Shown: positions 1-6,074, counted from the first letter of the stretch. The stretch: 7,246 nucleotides of DNA from Alphaproteobacteria bacterium (GCA_030743445.1 JASLSL010000330.1:1-7246), one strand, 5' to 3'. A program made the numbers and translations. The notes: a model not told the origin generated them from the sequence alone.

Positions 1-112
1 GTGTGGTGAACCGGGTGGGGCAACGGGCGGCCACGCCGCCTACCCCCCCCCCGCGCCTGGGGGTGTGGGTGGCCCCCGCGATGTGGGTGGGTGTGGGCTC
101 TTTGGTAGCCGG
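1..112. other. Low-complexity flank downstream of fmt; no gene seen
   Basis: The stretch to the left of the fmt stop codon holds no coding region I can support. It contains a run of ten C (43-52) and a GT-rich purine-biased tract (about 59-101) made of GGGTGTGGGTGG-like units. GGGGG (59-63) and CCCCC (73-77) can pair as a hairpin with a 9-base loop, extended by CGC/GCG across a bulge. Read on the minus strand this hairpin lies just downstream of fmt, but no T-run follows it, so a Rho-independent terminator is not supported. In many alphaproteobacteria truA follows def-fmt; no TruA N-terminus is readable here. Confidence 0.5.
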
Positions 113-1057
113 TCATTCGAAAACCTCGCCCTTTCCCGTCGGGTGGCCGCGCAGATAGTCGGCCGCGTCCAAGGCCTTGGCCCCGGCGCGCTGCAGCCGG
201 GCGAGCCGGAGCGCGCCATCGCCGCAGGCGACCAGCAGCCCGTCGTCCAACACAGCGCCGGGCGCCCCCTCGCCGTCCGCGACCTCGGTCGCAACGACCT
301 CGGCCGCAACGACCTCGGCCGCGAGCAGCTTGACCCGAACGCCGCCGGCCTCGAACCAGGCGCCGGGCACCGGGGCCATGGCGCGGACCTGGCGCTCGAT
401 CTCCACGGCTGGGCGGGACCAGTCGACCCTGGCGTCGGCGGGCGTGATCTTTTCGGCATAGGTCGCGCCCACGTCCGGCTGGGGCGTGGCGACGATCCGC
501 CCGGCCTCGAGCCCGGCCACCGCTTCGACCAGCAGCTTGGCGCCGAGGCGGGCCAAGCCGTCGTGCAGCAGGCCGGCGGTGGCATCCGGGTCGATCGGCA
601 TCGGCGCGGTCAGCAGGATCGGGCCGACATCGAGCTCTTCCGCCATCTCCATGATGGTGATCCCGGTCATCGCGTCGCCGGCCAGGATCGCGCGCTGGAT
701 CGGTGCGGCCCCGCGCCAACGCGGCAGCACCGAGGCATGGACATTGATGCAGCCGAGCCGCGGCGCGTCCAGAACCGGCCTTGGCAGGATCAACCCATAG
801 GCGGTCACGACGACAAGATCGAGCTCGGCGAGCGCCGCCGCGACCGCGTTGCCCTTCAAGGTCTCCGGCGTTTCGACCGCGAGGCCGCTCGCCGCGGCGA
901 AGTCGTGCACCGGCGAGCGCCGGTCTTGTCTGCCGCGGCCGGCGGGGCGCGGCGGCTGGGTGTAGACCCGGGCGATCTCGTGCCCGGCGCCGAGCAGTGC
1001 CGCGAGCGACGGCACCGCGAAATCCGGCGTCCCCATGAAGGCGAGTTTCAAGCTCAT
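113..1057 (-). CDS. fmt: Methionyl-tRNA formyltransferase
   Basis: Cytoplasmic enzyme that transfers a formyl group from 10-formyl-tetrahydrofolate to Met-tRNA(fMet), making the bacterial initiator tRNA. The 314-residue product has the usual family length. The N-terminal Rossmann-type formyltransferase domain (about 1-205) starts with MGTPDFAVP (8-16) and carries the signature INVHASVLPRWRGAAPI (104-120). N105, H107 and D143 (in LDVGPIL) match the E. coli catalytic triad N106/H108/D144. The C-terminal OB-like tRNA-binding domain follows (about 206-314), with the typical GDGALRLARLQRAG segment. The start is fixed by the conserved N-terminus; a purine-rich AAGGG lies about 11 bases upstream. 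It is the second gene of a def-fmt operon, 68 bases after def. Oddity: a threefold five-residue repeat (L/V-A-A/T-E-V, residues 245-259) enlarges a loop of the C-terminal domain. Identity is certain from the motifs. Confidence 0.97.
   Translation of the reverse strand: MSLKLAFMGTPDFAVPSLAALLGAGHEIARVYTQPPRPAGRGRQDRRSPVHDFAAASGLAVETPETLKGNAVAAALAELDLVVVTAYGLILPRPVLDAPRLGCINVHASVLPRWRGAAPIQRAILAGDAMTGITIMEMAEELDVGPILLTAPMPIDPDATAGLLHDGLARLGAKLLVEAVAGLEAGRIVATPQPDVGATYAEKITPADARVDWSRPAVEIERQVRAMAPVPGAWFEAGGVRVKLLAAEVVAAEVVATEVADGEGAPGAVLDDGLLVACGDGALRLARLQRAGAKALDAADYLRGHPTGKGEVFE
281..325. repeat. 3 x 15 bp tandem repeat inside fmt
   Basis: Three adjacent 15-base units (281-295, 296-310, 311-325) share GACCTCGG(T/C)CGC followed by AAC or GAG. 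The first two differ at one base; the third differs only in its last bases. The unit length is a multiple of three, so copy-number change keeps the fmt frame. On the minus strand each unit encodes (L/V)-A-(A/T)-E-V, covering Fmt residues 245-259. Confidence 0.9.
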
Positions 1058-1083
1058 CCGATCGTTCGCCCTTCGAACTAGGT

Positions 1084-1127
1084 TCGTTATAAATCAATAC
1101 CTTATAAAATGGGGACAGTCCCCATTT
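1084..1127. repeat. AT-rich patch with REP-like palindrome at the def/fmt junction
   Basis: AAATGGGGAC (1107-1116) and GTCCCCATTT (1118-1127) are perfect inverted repeats around a single A. The flank 1084-1108 is AT-rich with two copies of TTATAAA (1087-1093, 1102-1108), unlike the very GC-rich surroundings. The palindrome overlaps the def stop codon (TAA read from 1128-1126). In the def-fmt transcript it would form a stem of about 9 bp with a 3-base loop, followed by UUUUAU. From memory, palindromes with a GGGGAC/GTCCCC core recur in many proteobacterial genomes near RAYT (IS200-like) transposases; membership of such a family is an inference that a genome-wide count would settle. Its possible roles are partial terminator, mRNA stabiliser or inert repeat. 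Confidence 0.7.
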
Positions 1128-1650
1128 AGTCGGCGGCTTGCGCCTTTTGCTTCTTCACCTTGGCGAGCTTGCGCATGATCATATTGCGCTTCAGCTTCGA
1201 GATGTGGTCGGTGAAGATGATGCCCTCGAGGTGGTCCATCTCGTGCTGGATCGAGGTCGCGAGCAGGCCTTCCGCCTCGAGCTCGCGCTCGGTGTTGGTC
1301 TCGTCGAGATACTTGACCCGGATCTTCGCCGGCCGTTCGACGTCCTCGTACATGTCGGGCAGCGACAGGCAGCCTTCCTCGTAGGTCACGAGTTCGTCGG
1401 ATTGCCACAGCAGCACCGGGTTGGCGAGCTTGACCGGGGCCCGCTCGTCGTCCTTGCCCGAGGGATCGACCACGATGACCCGGATCGGGCGACCGACCTG
1501 GGGGGCGGCGAGCCCGACGCCGGGGGCGAGATACATGGTGTCCAGCAAGTCCTCCATCAGCTTCGCGATCTCGTCGTCGACCGCCGCCACCGGCTCGCAC
1601 TTCAGCTTGAGCCGGGGATCGGGCGCGATGATGATCGAGAGCTTGGCCAT
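1126..1650 (-). CDS. def: Peptide deformylase
   Basis: Metalloenzyme that removes the N-formyl group from nascent polypeptides at the ribosome exit, the counterpart of Fmt. The 174-residue product has all three family motifs: GVGLAAPQ (44-51), EGCLS (92-96; C94 is a metal ligand) and HEMDH (136-140; H136 and H140 are metal ligands, E137 is catalytic). The Lys-rich tail (about 152-170) is usual for proteobacterial forms. I chose the ATG at 1650, giving MAKLSIIIAPDPRL, because deformylases begin close to this point and AGGG (1657-1660) sits 6 bases upstream. An in-frame ATG at 1719 would add 23 unrelated residues and falls upstream of the predicted transcription start. def is the promoter-proximal gene of def-fmt and is divergent from rmuC. 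Its stop codon lies inside a palindromic repeat, so the last codons may have been remodelled. Confidence 0.97.
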   Translation of the reverse strand: MAKLSIIIAPDPRLKLKCEPVAAVDDEIAKLMEDLLDTMYLAPGVGLAAPQVGRPIRVIVVDPSGKDDERAPVKLANPVLLWQSDELVTYEEGCLSLPDMYEDVERPAKIRVKYLDETNTERELEAEGLLATSIQHEMDHLEGIIFTDHISKLKRNMIMRKLAKVKKQKAQAAD

Positions 1651-1684
1651 GGGGAGCCCTGCGAATCGTTTCGTGACGTTGGGG

Positions 1685-1713
1685 TAGGTATGGCCGATTG
1701 GGCGGGCCGTCAA
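1685..1713 (-). promoter_or_regulatory. Candidate promoter of def-fmt
   Basis: Read on the minus strand, TTGACG (1713-1708) matches the sigma-70 -35 consensus at five of six bases. A 17-base spacer separates it from TACCTA (1690-1685), a weak -10. Transcription would begin near 1678, leaving a leader of about 28 bases before the def ATG at 1650. This is pattern recognition only; the -10 is poor. Confidence 0.4.
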
Positions 1714-1737
1714 GCCCATGGCAGCCGCCGCCTCCAG

Positions 1738-1773
1738 GCCCGGGTTTGGCGAAACCGGGCGATCCGGTATGAT
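1738..1773 (+). promoter_or_regulatory. Candidate rmuC promoter with overlapping palindrome
   Basis: TTGGCG (1746-1751), a 16-base spacer and TATGAT (1768-1773, one mismatch to TATAAT) form a good sigma-70-like promoter. TATGAT ends only 9 bases before the rmuC ATG at 1783, so the transcript would have almost no 5' leader. The -35 sits in the loop and right arm of an inverted repeat: GCCC (1738-1741), bulged G, GGTTT (1743-1747), loop GGCG, then AAACC and GGGC (1752-1760). The repeat could be an operator; no binding family is recognised. Confidence 0.45.
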
Positions 1774-1782
1774 TCCGGGTCC

Positions 1783-2883
1783 ATGGATATCGATCTCCTC
1801 CTCGCGCTGATCGCCGTCGCCGCGGCCGCCGTCGCGGTTTTTCTGGCGCTGCGCGGACGCGGCTCGGCCGGCGAGTCGGAGCTCGCGGGACGCCTCACCC
1901 AGCTAGCCGAGCAGCAGGCCTTGGCCCAAAGCCAGCTCGCCGAGCGGCTGCAGGCCCAGGAACGGGCGCTGACCAAGGCGATCGAGGAACGGCTCGCCCA
2001 TGTGTCGCGACGGGTCGGCGAGTCGTTGACCAAGCAGGCGACCGACACCGCCAACACGATGGGCGACCTGAAGGCCCATCTTGCGGTCATCGGCAAGGCG
2101 CAGGAGAACATCTCGAAGCTTTCCAAGGACGTGGTCGACCTGCAGGAGGTGCTCTCGAACAAGCAGGCGCGCGGCGCCTTCGGCGAGATCCAGCTCGAGG
2201 ACCAGGTGCGCAACGCCCTGCCGCCTTCGGCCTACGATTTCCAGGTCACGCTCTCGAGCGGCAGCCGGGTCGACTGCTTGCTCAAGCTGCCCAATCCGCC
2301 CGGATCGATCGCGATCGACGCCAAGTTCCCGCTCGAAGGCTATCACGCGCTGCGCAAGGCCGAGGACGACGCAAGCCGTACCGCGGCCCGGCGCGCCTTC
2401 GCCACCGACGTGATGAAGCACGTCAACGACATCGCCGAGCGCTACATCATCGCCGGCGAGACGGCGGAATCGGCGTTGATGTTCCTGCCCTCCGAAGCGG
2501 TCTATGCGGAACTTCACGCCGAATTGGGCGAGGTCGTCGAGAAATCGTATCGCGCCCGGGTCTACATCGTCTCGCCGACGACCCTGATGGCGACCCTGAA
2601 CACCATCCGTGCGATTCTCAAGGACGCCCAAATGCGCGAGCAGGCCGGGCTGATCCAGAAGGAGGTCCGGTTGATGGCCGACGATGTCGGCCGGCTCGAC
2701 GACCGGGTCGAGAAGCTGCAGCGCCATTTCGGGCAGGTCGACGACGACATCCGGCAGATCCGCATTTCGACCGACAAGGTGACCAAACGCGCCAACCGGA
2801 TCGACGAAGTCGAGATCGAGGAGATCGAGGAAGACCCGGTGGCGCCGCCCAAACTCACCGCCATCGACGGCGACGGCGAGTAG
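1783..2883 (+). CDS. rmuC: RmuC family protein (DNA recombination protein RmuC)
   Basis: RmuC proteins have been linked in E. coli to limiting recombination at short inverted repeats; they are viewed as membrane-anchored, nuclease-like proteins of the PD-(D/E)XK type, with the exact reaction unsettled. The 366-residue product has an N-terminal membrane helix (about 4-23, ending before RGRG), an alanine/glutamine-rich coiled coil (about 31-125) and the RmuC domain (about 128-325). Visible family motifs are GAFGEIQLED (131-140), RVDCLLKLP (162-170) followed by IDAKFPLEGY (178-187; D164, D179 and K181 fit a D-x(n)-D-x-K active site), FLPSEAVYAEL (234-244) and SPTTLMATLNTI (264-275). The tail is acidic. 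The start at 1783 gives the expected N-terminal membrane helix; the open frame extends to 1138, but that part is antisense to def. There is no clear Shine-Dalgarno. Divergent from def, convergent with the DUF3179 gene. Shorter than E. coli RmuC but in the range of alphaproteobacterial forms as I know them. Confidence 0.93.
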   Translation: MDIDLLLALIAVAAAAVAVFLALRGRGSAGESELAGRLTQLAEQQALAQSQLAERLQAQERALTKAIEERLAHVSRRVGESLTKQATDTANTMGDLKAHLAVIGKAQENISKLSKDVVDLQEVLSNKQARGAFGEIQLEDQVRNALPPSAYDFQVTLSSGSRVDCLLKLPNPPGSIAIDAKFPLEGYHALRKAEDDASRTAARRAFATDVMKHVNDIAERYIIAGETAESALMFLPSEAVYAELHAELGEVVEKSYRARVYIVSPTTLMATLNTIRAILKDAQMREQAGLIQKEVRLMADDVGRLDDRVEKLQRHFGQVDDDIRQIRISTDKVTKRANRIDEVEIEEIEEDPVAPPKLTAIDGDGE

Positions 2884-2890
2884 TCGTTTC

Positions 2891-4267
2891 CTAGTTGCCC
2901 GAGAGCCCCGCCTTCGGCTTGAAGCCCTGCCAGGCGAACCAATAGGCGATATGGCCCGCAAGCCGCGGCAGGCGCTCGCCGGCCGGGCCGACCAGCGCGT
3001 CTTCGGTTACTTTCCACGCCTTGCCCTCGGCGGTGACCTCGTCCAACGACCCCGCGACCGCTTCGAAGTCGCGTCCCTTGGCGTCATAGGCCCGGACCGT
3101 GCGGGTCTCGGCCTCGCCGATCAACACCACGTCGAGGTCGACGACCGTGTCGTTGACCACCTTGCCGCCGGCGAACAGCGACAGCGGCCACGCCTTTTCG
3201 TGCCCGTCGGCGCGGAGCGCGAAGACATGGTCCTTGGGCTTCAGGCGCTTGTCCGGGACCCGGGCCGGGAACATCAGATCGGGGCTCGCGAAATACCGCC
3301 CGTAGGGCCGGCCCGGCGTGTAGTCGCGCACGTACCCGGTGCGCAGCGACAACACCTTGGTCTTGGGGTGGCGTTGGCGCCACTTCTTCCAGCTGGTGAT
3401 CGCCACCGGCCGGACCTTGAGCACGATCCCGGAGCCGGTCAGCGGCCCGACCACCGGCCGCCCGGTGAACTGGTTCCACAGCGAGTGGGTCTGGATGTCG
3501 TACATCAGCTTGTTGGAACGGTAGAGAAACCCCGACGAGCCGAAGACGAAGGGCTTCGGCCGAGGCGGCAGGCGGGTCTCGTAGAGGATGCCCGAACCGC
3601 ACAGCGTGCAGTAGGCGAGCGCCACCGGGACCCCGCCGACGACGTCGTTGAACATCTCGTGCCAATCGAGAACGCGCAGCGGATAGGCCCGGGCGTCGCC
3701 GTCGATCGCGACGCCGAAGACCAGCTCGTCGTCCTCCAGGTAGTCGGCCTCGGAGGCCGATATGTGGTCCGGGTCGATCAGCGCCGGGATGCCGTCCTTG
3801 GCGACACCGCCCCAGGCGATCTCCTCGAGCCGGATTTCGTGCTTGATGCCGGGGCGCAGGAACATCCGGAAATTCTCGTCGACGATCGCCATGATGTCGG
3901 CCTTGAAGCGGTCGAACCCGGCGAACGGTTCGATCTCGGTATGGCTCTCCTGCCACAGCATCCAATCGTGCCAGGTGTCGCCGGGGCGCGCGCCGACGAG
4001 CTCCTCGAGCGCCGCGTTGAGCGCCTCGCCGTCGGGGATGAACCTGAGCGCCTGGATCAGCGCCGGCACCACGTCGGTCTTGCCGCGTTCCCGCAGCGCC
4101 GCGAGCGATTTCATGCGGACGTCGCGGTCGCCGTAGAACAACTGCCGGGCCAGCTTTCCGACCTGGGATATCGGATGCTCGGTCGACAAGCCGTGCATGG
4201 CGAAGGCGGCGGCGGCCGGCGCCAGCAAGGAAATCGCGAGCACGACGGTGCCCAAGACACGTCTCAT
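2891..4267 (-). CDS. DUF3179 domain-containing protein, exported
   Basis: Function unknown. The 458-residue product begins with a signal peptide (MRR, hydrophobic 4-22, likely cleavage near A22-F-A), so it should act in the envelope. Residues about 33-95 look like a short HEAT-like helical segment (GDRDVRMKSLAALRERG, then VVPALIQALR). The DUF3179 domain runs from about 155 to 385 and is recognised by GIPALIDPDHI, DDELVFGVAIDGDARAYPLR (179-198), DWHEMFNDVVGGVP (201-214), the Cys pair CTLCGSG (220-226), FGSSGFLYRSN (242-252), MYDIQTHSLWNQ (255-266) and TSWKKWRQRHPKTKVLS (291-307). C220/C223 and H203 are candidate metal-binding or redox residues; this is inference. It converges on rmuC with a 7-base gap and no visible terminator between them, and diverges from the cyclase gene. 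The signal peptide supports this start; the Shine-Dalgarno is weak. Family assignment is confident, activity is not. Confidence 0.93.
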   Translation of the reverse strand: MRRVLGTVVLAISLLAPAAAAFAMHGLSTEHPISQVGKLARQLFYGDRDVRMKSLAALRERGKTDVVPALIQALRFIPDGEALNAALEELVGARPGDTWHDWMLWQESHTEIEPFAGFDRFKADIMAIVDENFRMFLRPGIKHEIRLEEIAWGGVAKDGIPALIDPDHISASEADYLEDDELVFGVAIDGDARAYPLRVLDWHEMFNDVVGGVPVALAYCTLCGSGILYETRLPPRPKPFVFGSSGFLYRSNKLMYDIQTHSLWNQFTGRPVVGPLTGSGIVLKVRPVAITSWKKWRQRHPKTKVLSLRTGYVRDYTPGRPYGRYFASPDLMFPARVPDKRLKPKDHVFALRADGHEKAWPLSLFAGGKVVNDTVVDLDVVLIGEAETRTVRAYDAKGRDFEAVAGSLDEVTAEGKAWKVTEDALVGPAGERLPRLAGHIAYWFAWQGFKPKAGLSGN

Positions 4268-4324
4268 CCGTTCGACCCCATGTGCCCGAGCCTATCACAC
4301 TCGCGTGGGTTCGCGACGCTACCC

Positions 4325-4355
4325 CTTGCTTCCGAAGCGAGGCCGCAAATATAGG
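4325..4355 (+). promoter_or_regulatory. Candidate promoter and operator-like palindrome of the cyclase gene
   Basis: TTGCTT (4326-4331), an 18-base spacer and TATAGG (4350-4355) are a plausible sigma-70-type promoter in the only AT-rich part of this intergenic region. The -35 lies in a palindrome: GCTTC (4328-4332), C, GAAGC (4334-4338), extendable to 4325-4341 with one mismatch pair. Transcription would start near 4362, downstream of the in-frame ATG at 4359, which favours translation from 4401. The region is shared with the divergent DUF3179 gene, for which I see no convincing promoter. Confidence 0.4.
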
Positions 4356-4366
4356 CATATGCTTGG

Positions 4367-4390
4367 TTCGATTCGCAGAGCGAACTCGAA
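4367..4390 (+). promoter_or_regulatory. Inverted repeat / 5' leader hairpin before the cyclase start
   Basis: TTCGA and TTCGC (4367-4376) pair with GCGAA (4380-4384) and TCGAA (4386-4390) around a three-base AGA loop. The only imperfection is a bulged C at 4385. This 10 bp stem ends 10 bases before ATG 4401 and would cover almost the whole predicted leader, so it could mask ribosome access; as DNA it could equally be an operator. No riboswitch or known RNA family is recognised. Confidence 0.6.
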
Positions 4391-4400
4391 AGTTGGTGTC

Positions 4401-6029
4401 ATGACAGAAACGCAAGTCGAGATCGAGGGTCCGTCGGGACACGGCCTTACCCCGGCGTACAGGACGAGCTGCTCGCCCGCCGGCAAACGCATCCACGTCA
4501 AGTTCAACGGCGTGGTCGTCGCCGACAGCGAAAACGTCCTGGAGTTCCGGGAGACCCGCCGGGTGCCGACCTATTACTTCCCGCGCCGGGACGTGCGGAT
4601 GGATCTGTTGGAACGCACCGACCACACCACCCATTGCCTGTTCAAGGGCAACGCCAGCTATTGGAGCGTCAGAGTCGGCGACCGGGTCGCGGAGAACGCG
4701 GTGTGGAGCTACGAGACGCCCGACGAGGCCGCGCTCGACCTCGAGGACCATGTCGCCTTTTACGACGACAAGATGGACGCGTGGTACGAGGACGGCGAGC
4801 GGGTCCAGGAGCACGCGGCCGAGGCCGAGTCGTTCCGCGACAACCCGCTGATGGACTGGTTGATGCGCGAGGCCTGGGAGGCGGCCAATTCGCGCGAGTT
4901 GACCCGCCGCCTCGTCCAGGCGCTGGGCGCCGCGGACATCCCGGTCAGGCGGATGCGGATCGTGATCCGCACCCTGCACCCGCTGCTGGCGGCGACGGCC
5001 TACAACTGGTCGATCGGCGCCGCCGAGGTCGAGCGTTTCGAGATTTCCCACGATGTCCTCGAGACCGGCGAGTTTCGCGACAGTCCGCTGATGCCGATCT
5101 TCGAGGGTGCCGGCGGGGTGCGGCGCTCGCTCACCGCCCAGGGCGAGGACGATTTCCCGGTGCTGGCCGACCTGCGCGCCCAAGGCATGACCGACTACGT
5201 CGCCATGCCGATAGCGTTCTCCGACGGCCAGATCAACGCCATCACGTTGGCCACCGATGTGCCGGACGGCTTCACCACCGCGGCCCTCGGCCATATCCAC
5301 GAGGTCCTGCCGGTGCTGAGCCGGTTCTACGAGGTCCACGCCAAGCGCCGCAACGCGATGATCCTGATGCAGACCTTCCTCGGCAAGCACACCGGGGAGC
5401 GGGTGCTCGACGGGCTGGTCAAGCGCGGCGACGGCGAAAACATCCACGCGGTGATCTGGTTCTGCGATCTGCGCGGCTCGACGGCGCTCGCGGATTCGAT
5501 GTCGCGCGACGAGTTCCTGATCCATCTCAACCGGTTCTTTGACTGCATGGCGGGCGCCGTGATCGACCACGGCGGCGAGGTGCTGCGCTTTGTCGGCGAC
5601 GCGGTGCTGGCGATCTTCCCGATCGCCGATCCGGAACGCACCGAGCGCGCCGGGGCCGCGAGTGGCCTCGAGGCCTGCGAGGCGGCGCTGGAGGCCGCGC
5701 GCCAGGCCAAGCAGCGGCTCGACGTGATGAACGCCACGGCGAGGGCCGGCAAGCGCCCGCGGCTCGATTTCGGTATCGGCCTGCACTTGGGCGACGTCAC
5801 CTACGGCAATATCGGCATTCCCGAGCGCCTCGAGTTCACGGTGATCGGCGCCGCCGCCAACGAGGCGGCGCGCATCGAGGCGATGACCAAGACGCTCGAC
5901 CAACCGATCCTGATGTCGTCCGAGTTCGCCGCCAGCTGCCCTGGCGAGTTGCTCTCCCTGGGCATGCACGAGCTGCGCGGCGTCGGCGCCGAATGGGAGC
6001 TCTTCACCCTGCCCGAGAACGAAGACTGA
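4401..6029 (+). CDS. DUF427 - GAF-like - class III adenylate/guanylate cyclase fusion
   Basis: Predicted cytoplasmic signalling enzyme making a cyclic nucleotide (probably cAMP) from NTP. The 542-residue product has no signal or membrane segment. Residues about 29-132 are a DUF427 domain (Pfam name NTP_transf_9): VKFNGVVVADS, TYYFPRRDVRMDLL (57-70), HTTHCLFKGNASYWSVRVGD (75-94), AVWSYETP and VAFYDDKMDAWYEDGE. Residues about 150-320 resemble the GAF-like sensor region seen before many rhizobial-type cyclases (RTLHP, DSPLMPIFEG, DFPVLADLRAQGMTDYVAMPI, FSDGQINAITLATD). The cyclase domain (about 345-540) has FCDLRGST (354-361; metal ligand D356), GGEVLRFVGDAVLAIFP (391-407; D400) and VIGAAANEAARIE (481-493; N487 and R491 stabilise the transition state). 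The base-specifying positions are R396 (usually Lys) and T480 (Thr/Ser in class IIIb, Asp in IIIa). The start at 4401 is chosen over 4359 because of the promoter position; neither has a strong Shine-Dalgarno. A receiver and a histidine kinase follow, suggesting one signalling locus. Confidence 0.92.
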   Translation: MTETQVEIEGPSGHGLTPAYRTSCSPAGKRIHVKFNGVVVADSENVLEFRETRRVPTYYFPRRDVRMDLLERTDHTTHCLFKGNASYWSVRVGDRVAENAVWSYETPDEAALDLEDHVAFYDDKMDAWYEDGERVQEHAAEAESFRDNPLMDWLMREAWEAANSRELTRRLVQALGAADIPVRRMRIVIRTLHPLLAATAYNWSIGAAEVERFEISHDVLETGEFRDSPLMPIFEGAGGVRRSLTAQGEDDFPVLADLRAQGMTDYVAMPIAFSDGQINAITLATDVPDGFTTAALGHIHEVLPVLSRFYEVHAKRRNAMILMQTFLGKHTGERVLDGLVKRGDGENIHAVIWFCDLRGSTALADSMSRDEFLIHLNRFFDCMAGAVIDHGGEVLRFVGDAVLAIFPIADPERTERAGAASGLEACEAALEAARQAKQRLDVMNATARAGKRPRLDFGIGLHLGDVTYGNIGIPERLEFTVIGAAANEAARIEAMTKTLDQPILMSSEFAASCPGELLSLGMHELRGVGAEWELFTLPENED

Positions 6030-6039
6030 GCGCCGGGCA

Positions 6040-6074
6040 CGCCCCCGGTGATGACCTTCGGGCGTATTTGTATT
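6040..6074 (+). terminator. Candidate terminator after the cyclase gene
   Basis: CGCCC (6040-6044) pairs with GGGCG (6060-6064). Inside, GGT (6047-6049) pairs with ACC (6054-6056) around a GATG loop, with a small internal loop between the stems. A T-rich tail, TATTTGTATT (6065-6074), follows. An alternative stem CCGGG/CCCGG (6033-6037/6044-6048) competes with it. It begins 10 bases after the cyclase stop. It is imperfect, so some read-through into the receiver gene is possible. Confidence 0.4.

Noticed and set aside
1..112. Start of truA at the left edge
   Set aside because: Expected from gene order in related bacteria, but no TruA-like N-terminus can be read in any minus-strand frame.
65..1081. 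Plus-strand frame of 338 codons opposite fmt
   Set aside because: The minus strand encodes Fmt with all its catalytic motifs; the plus-strand reading is low-complexity and Arg/Gly-rich.
1107..1127. Palindrome as a CRISPR repeat, attachment site or strong terminator
   Set aside because: It occurs once in the window with no spacers or integrase nearby, and the T-run after the stem is short; a REP-like element fits better.
1651..1719. def start at the ATG at 1719
   Set aside because: It would add 23 residues not typical of deformylases, and the def promoter hexamers lie inside this stretch.
1138..1782. Upstream extension of the rmuC frame
   Set aside because: It is antisense to def and lacks RmuC features; the natural membrane-anchor N-terminus begins at 1783.
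2951..4354. Plus-strand open frame of 467 codons
   Set aside because: It is antisense to the DUF3179 gene, which has a signal peptide and clear family motifs; the plus-strand translation shows no recognisable domain.
4359..4400. Earlier in-frame ATG for the cyclase (14 extra residues)
   Set aside because: It lies at or upstream of the predicted transcription start and its AGG is too close to the ATG. It cannot be excluded without 5' mapping.
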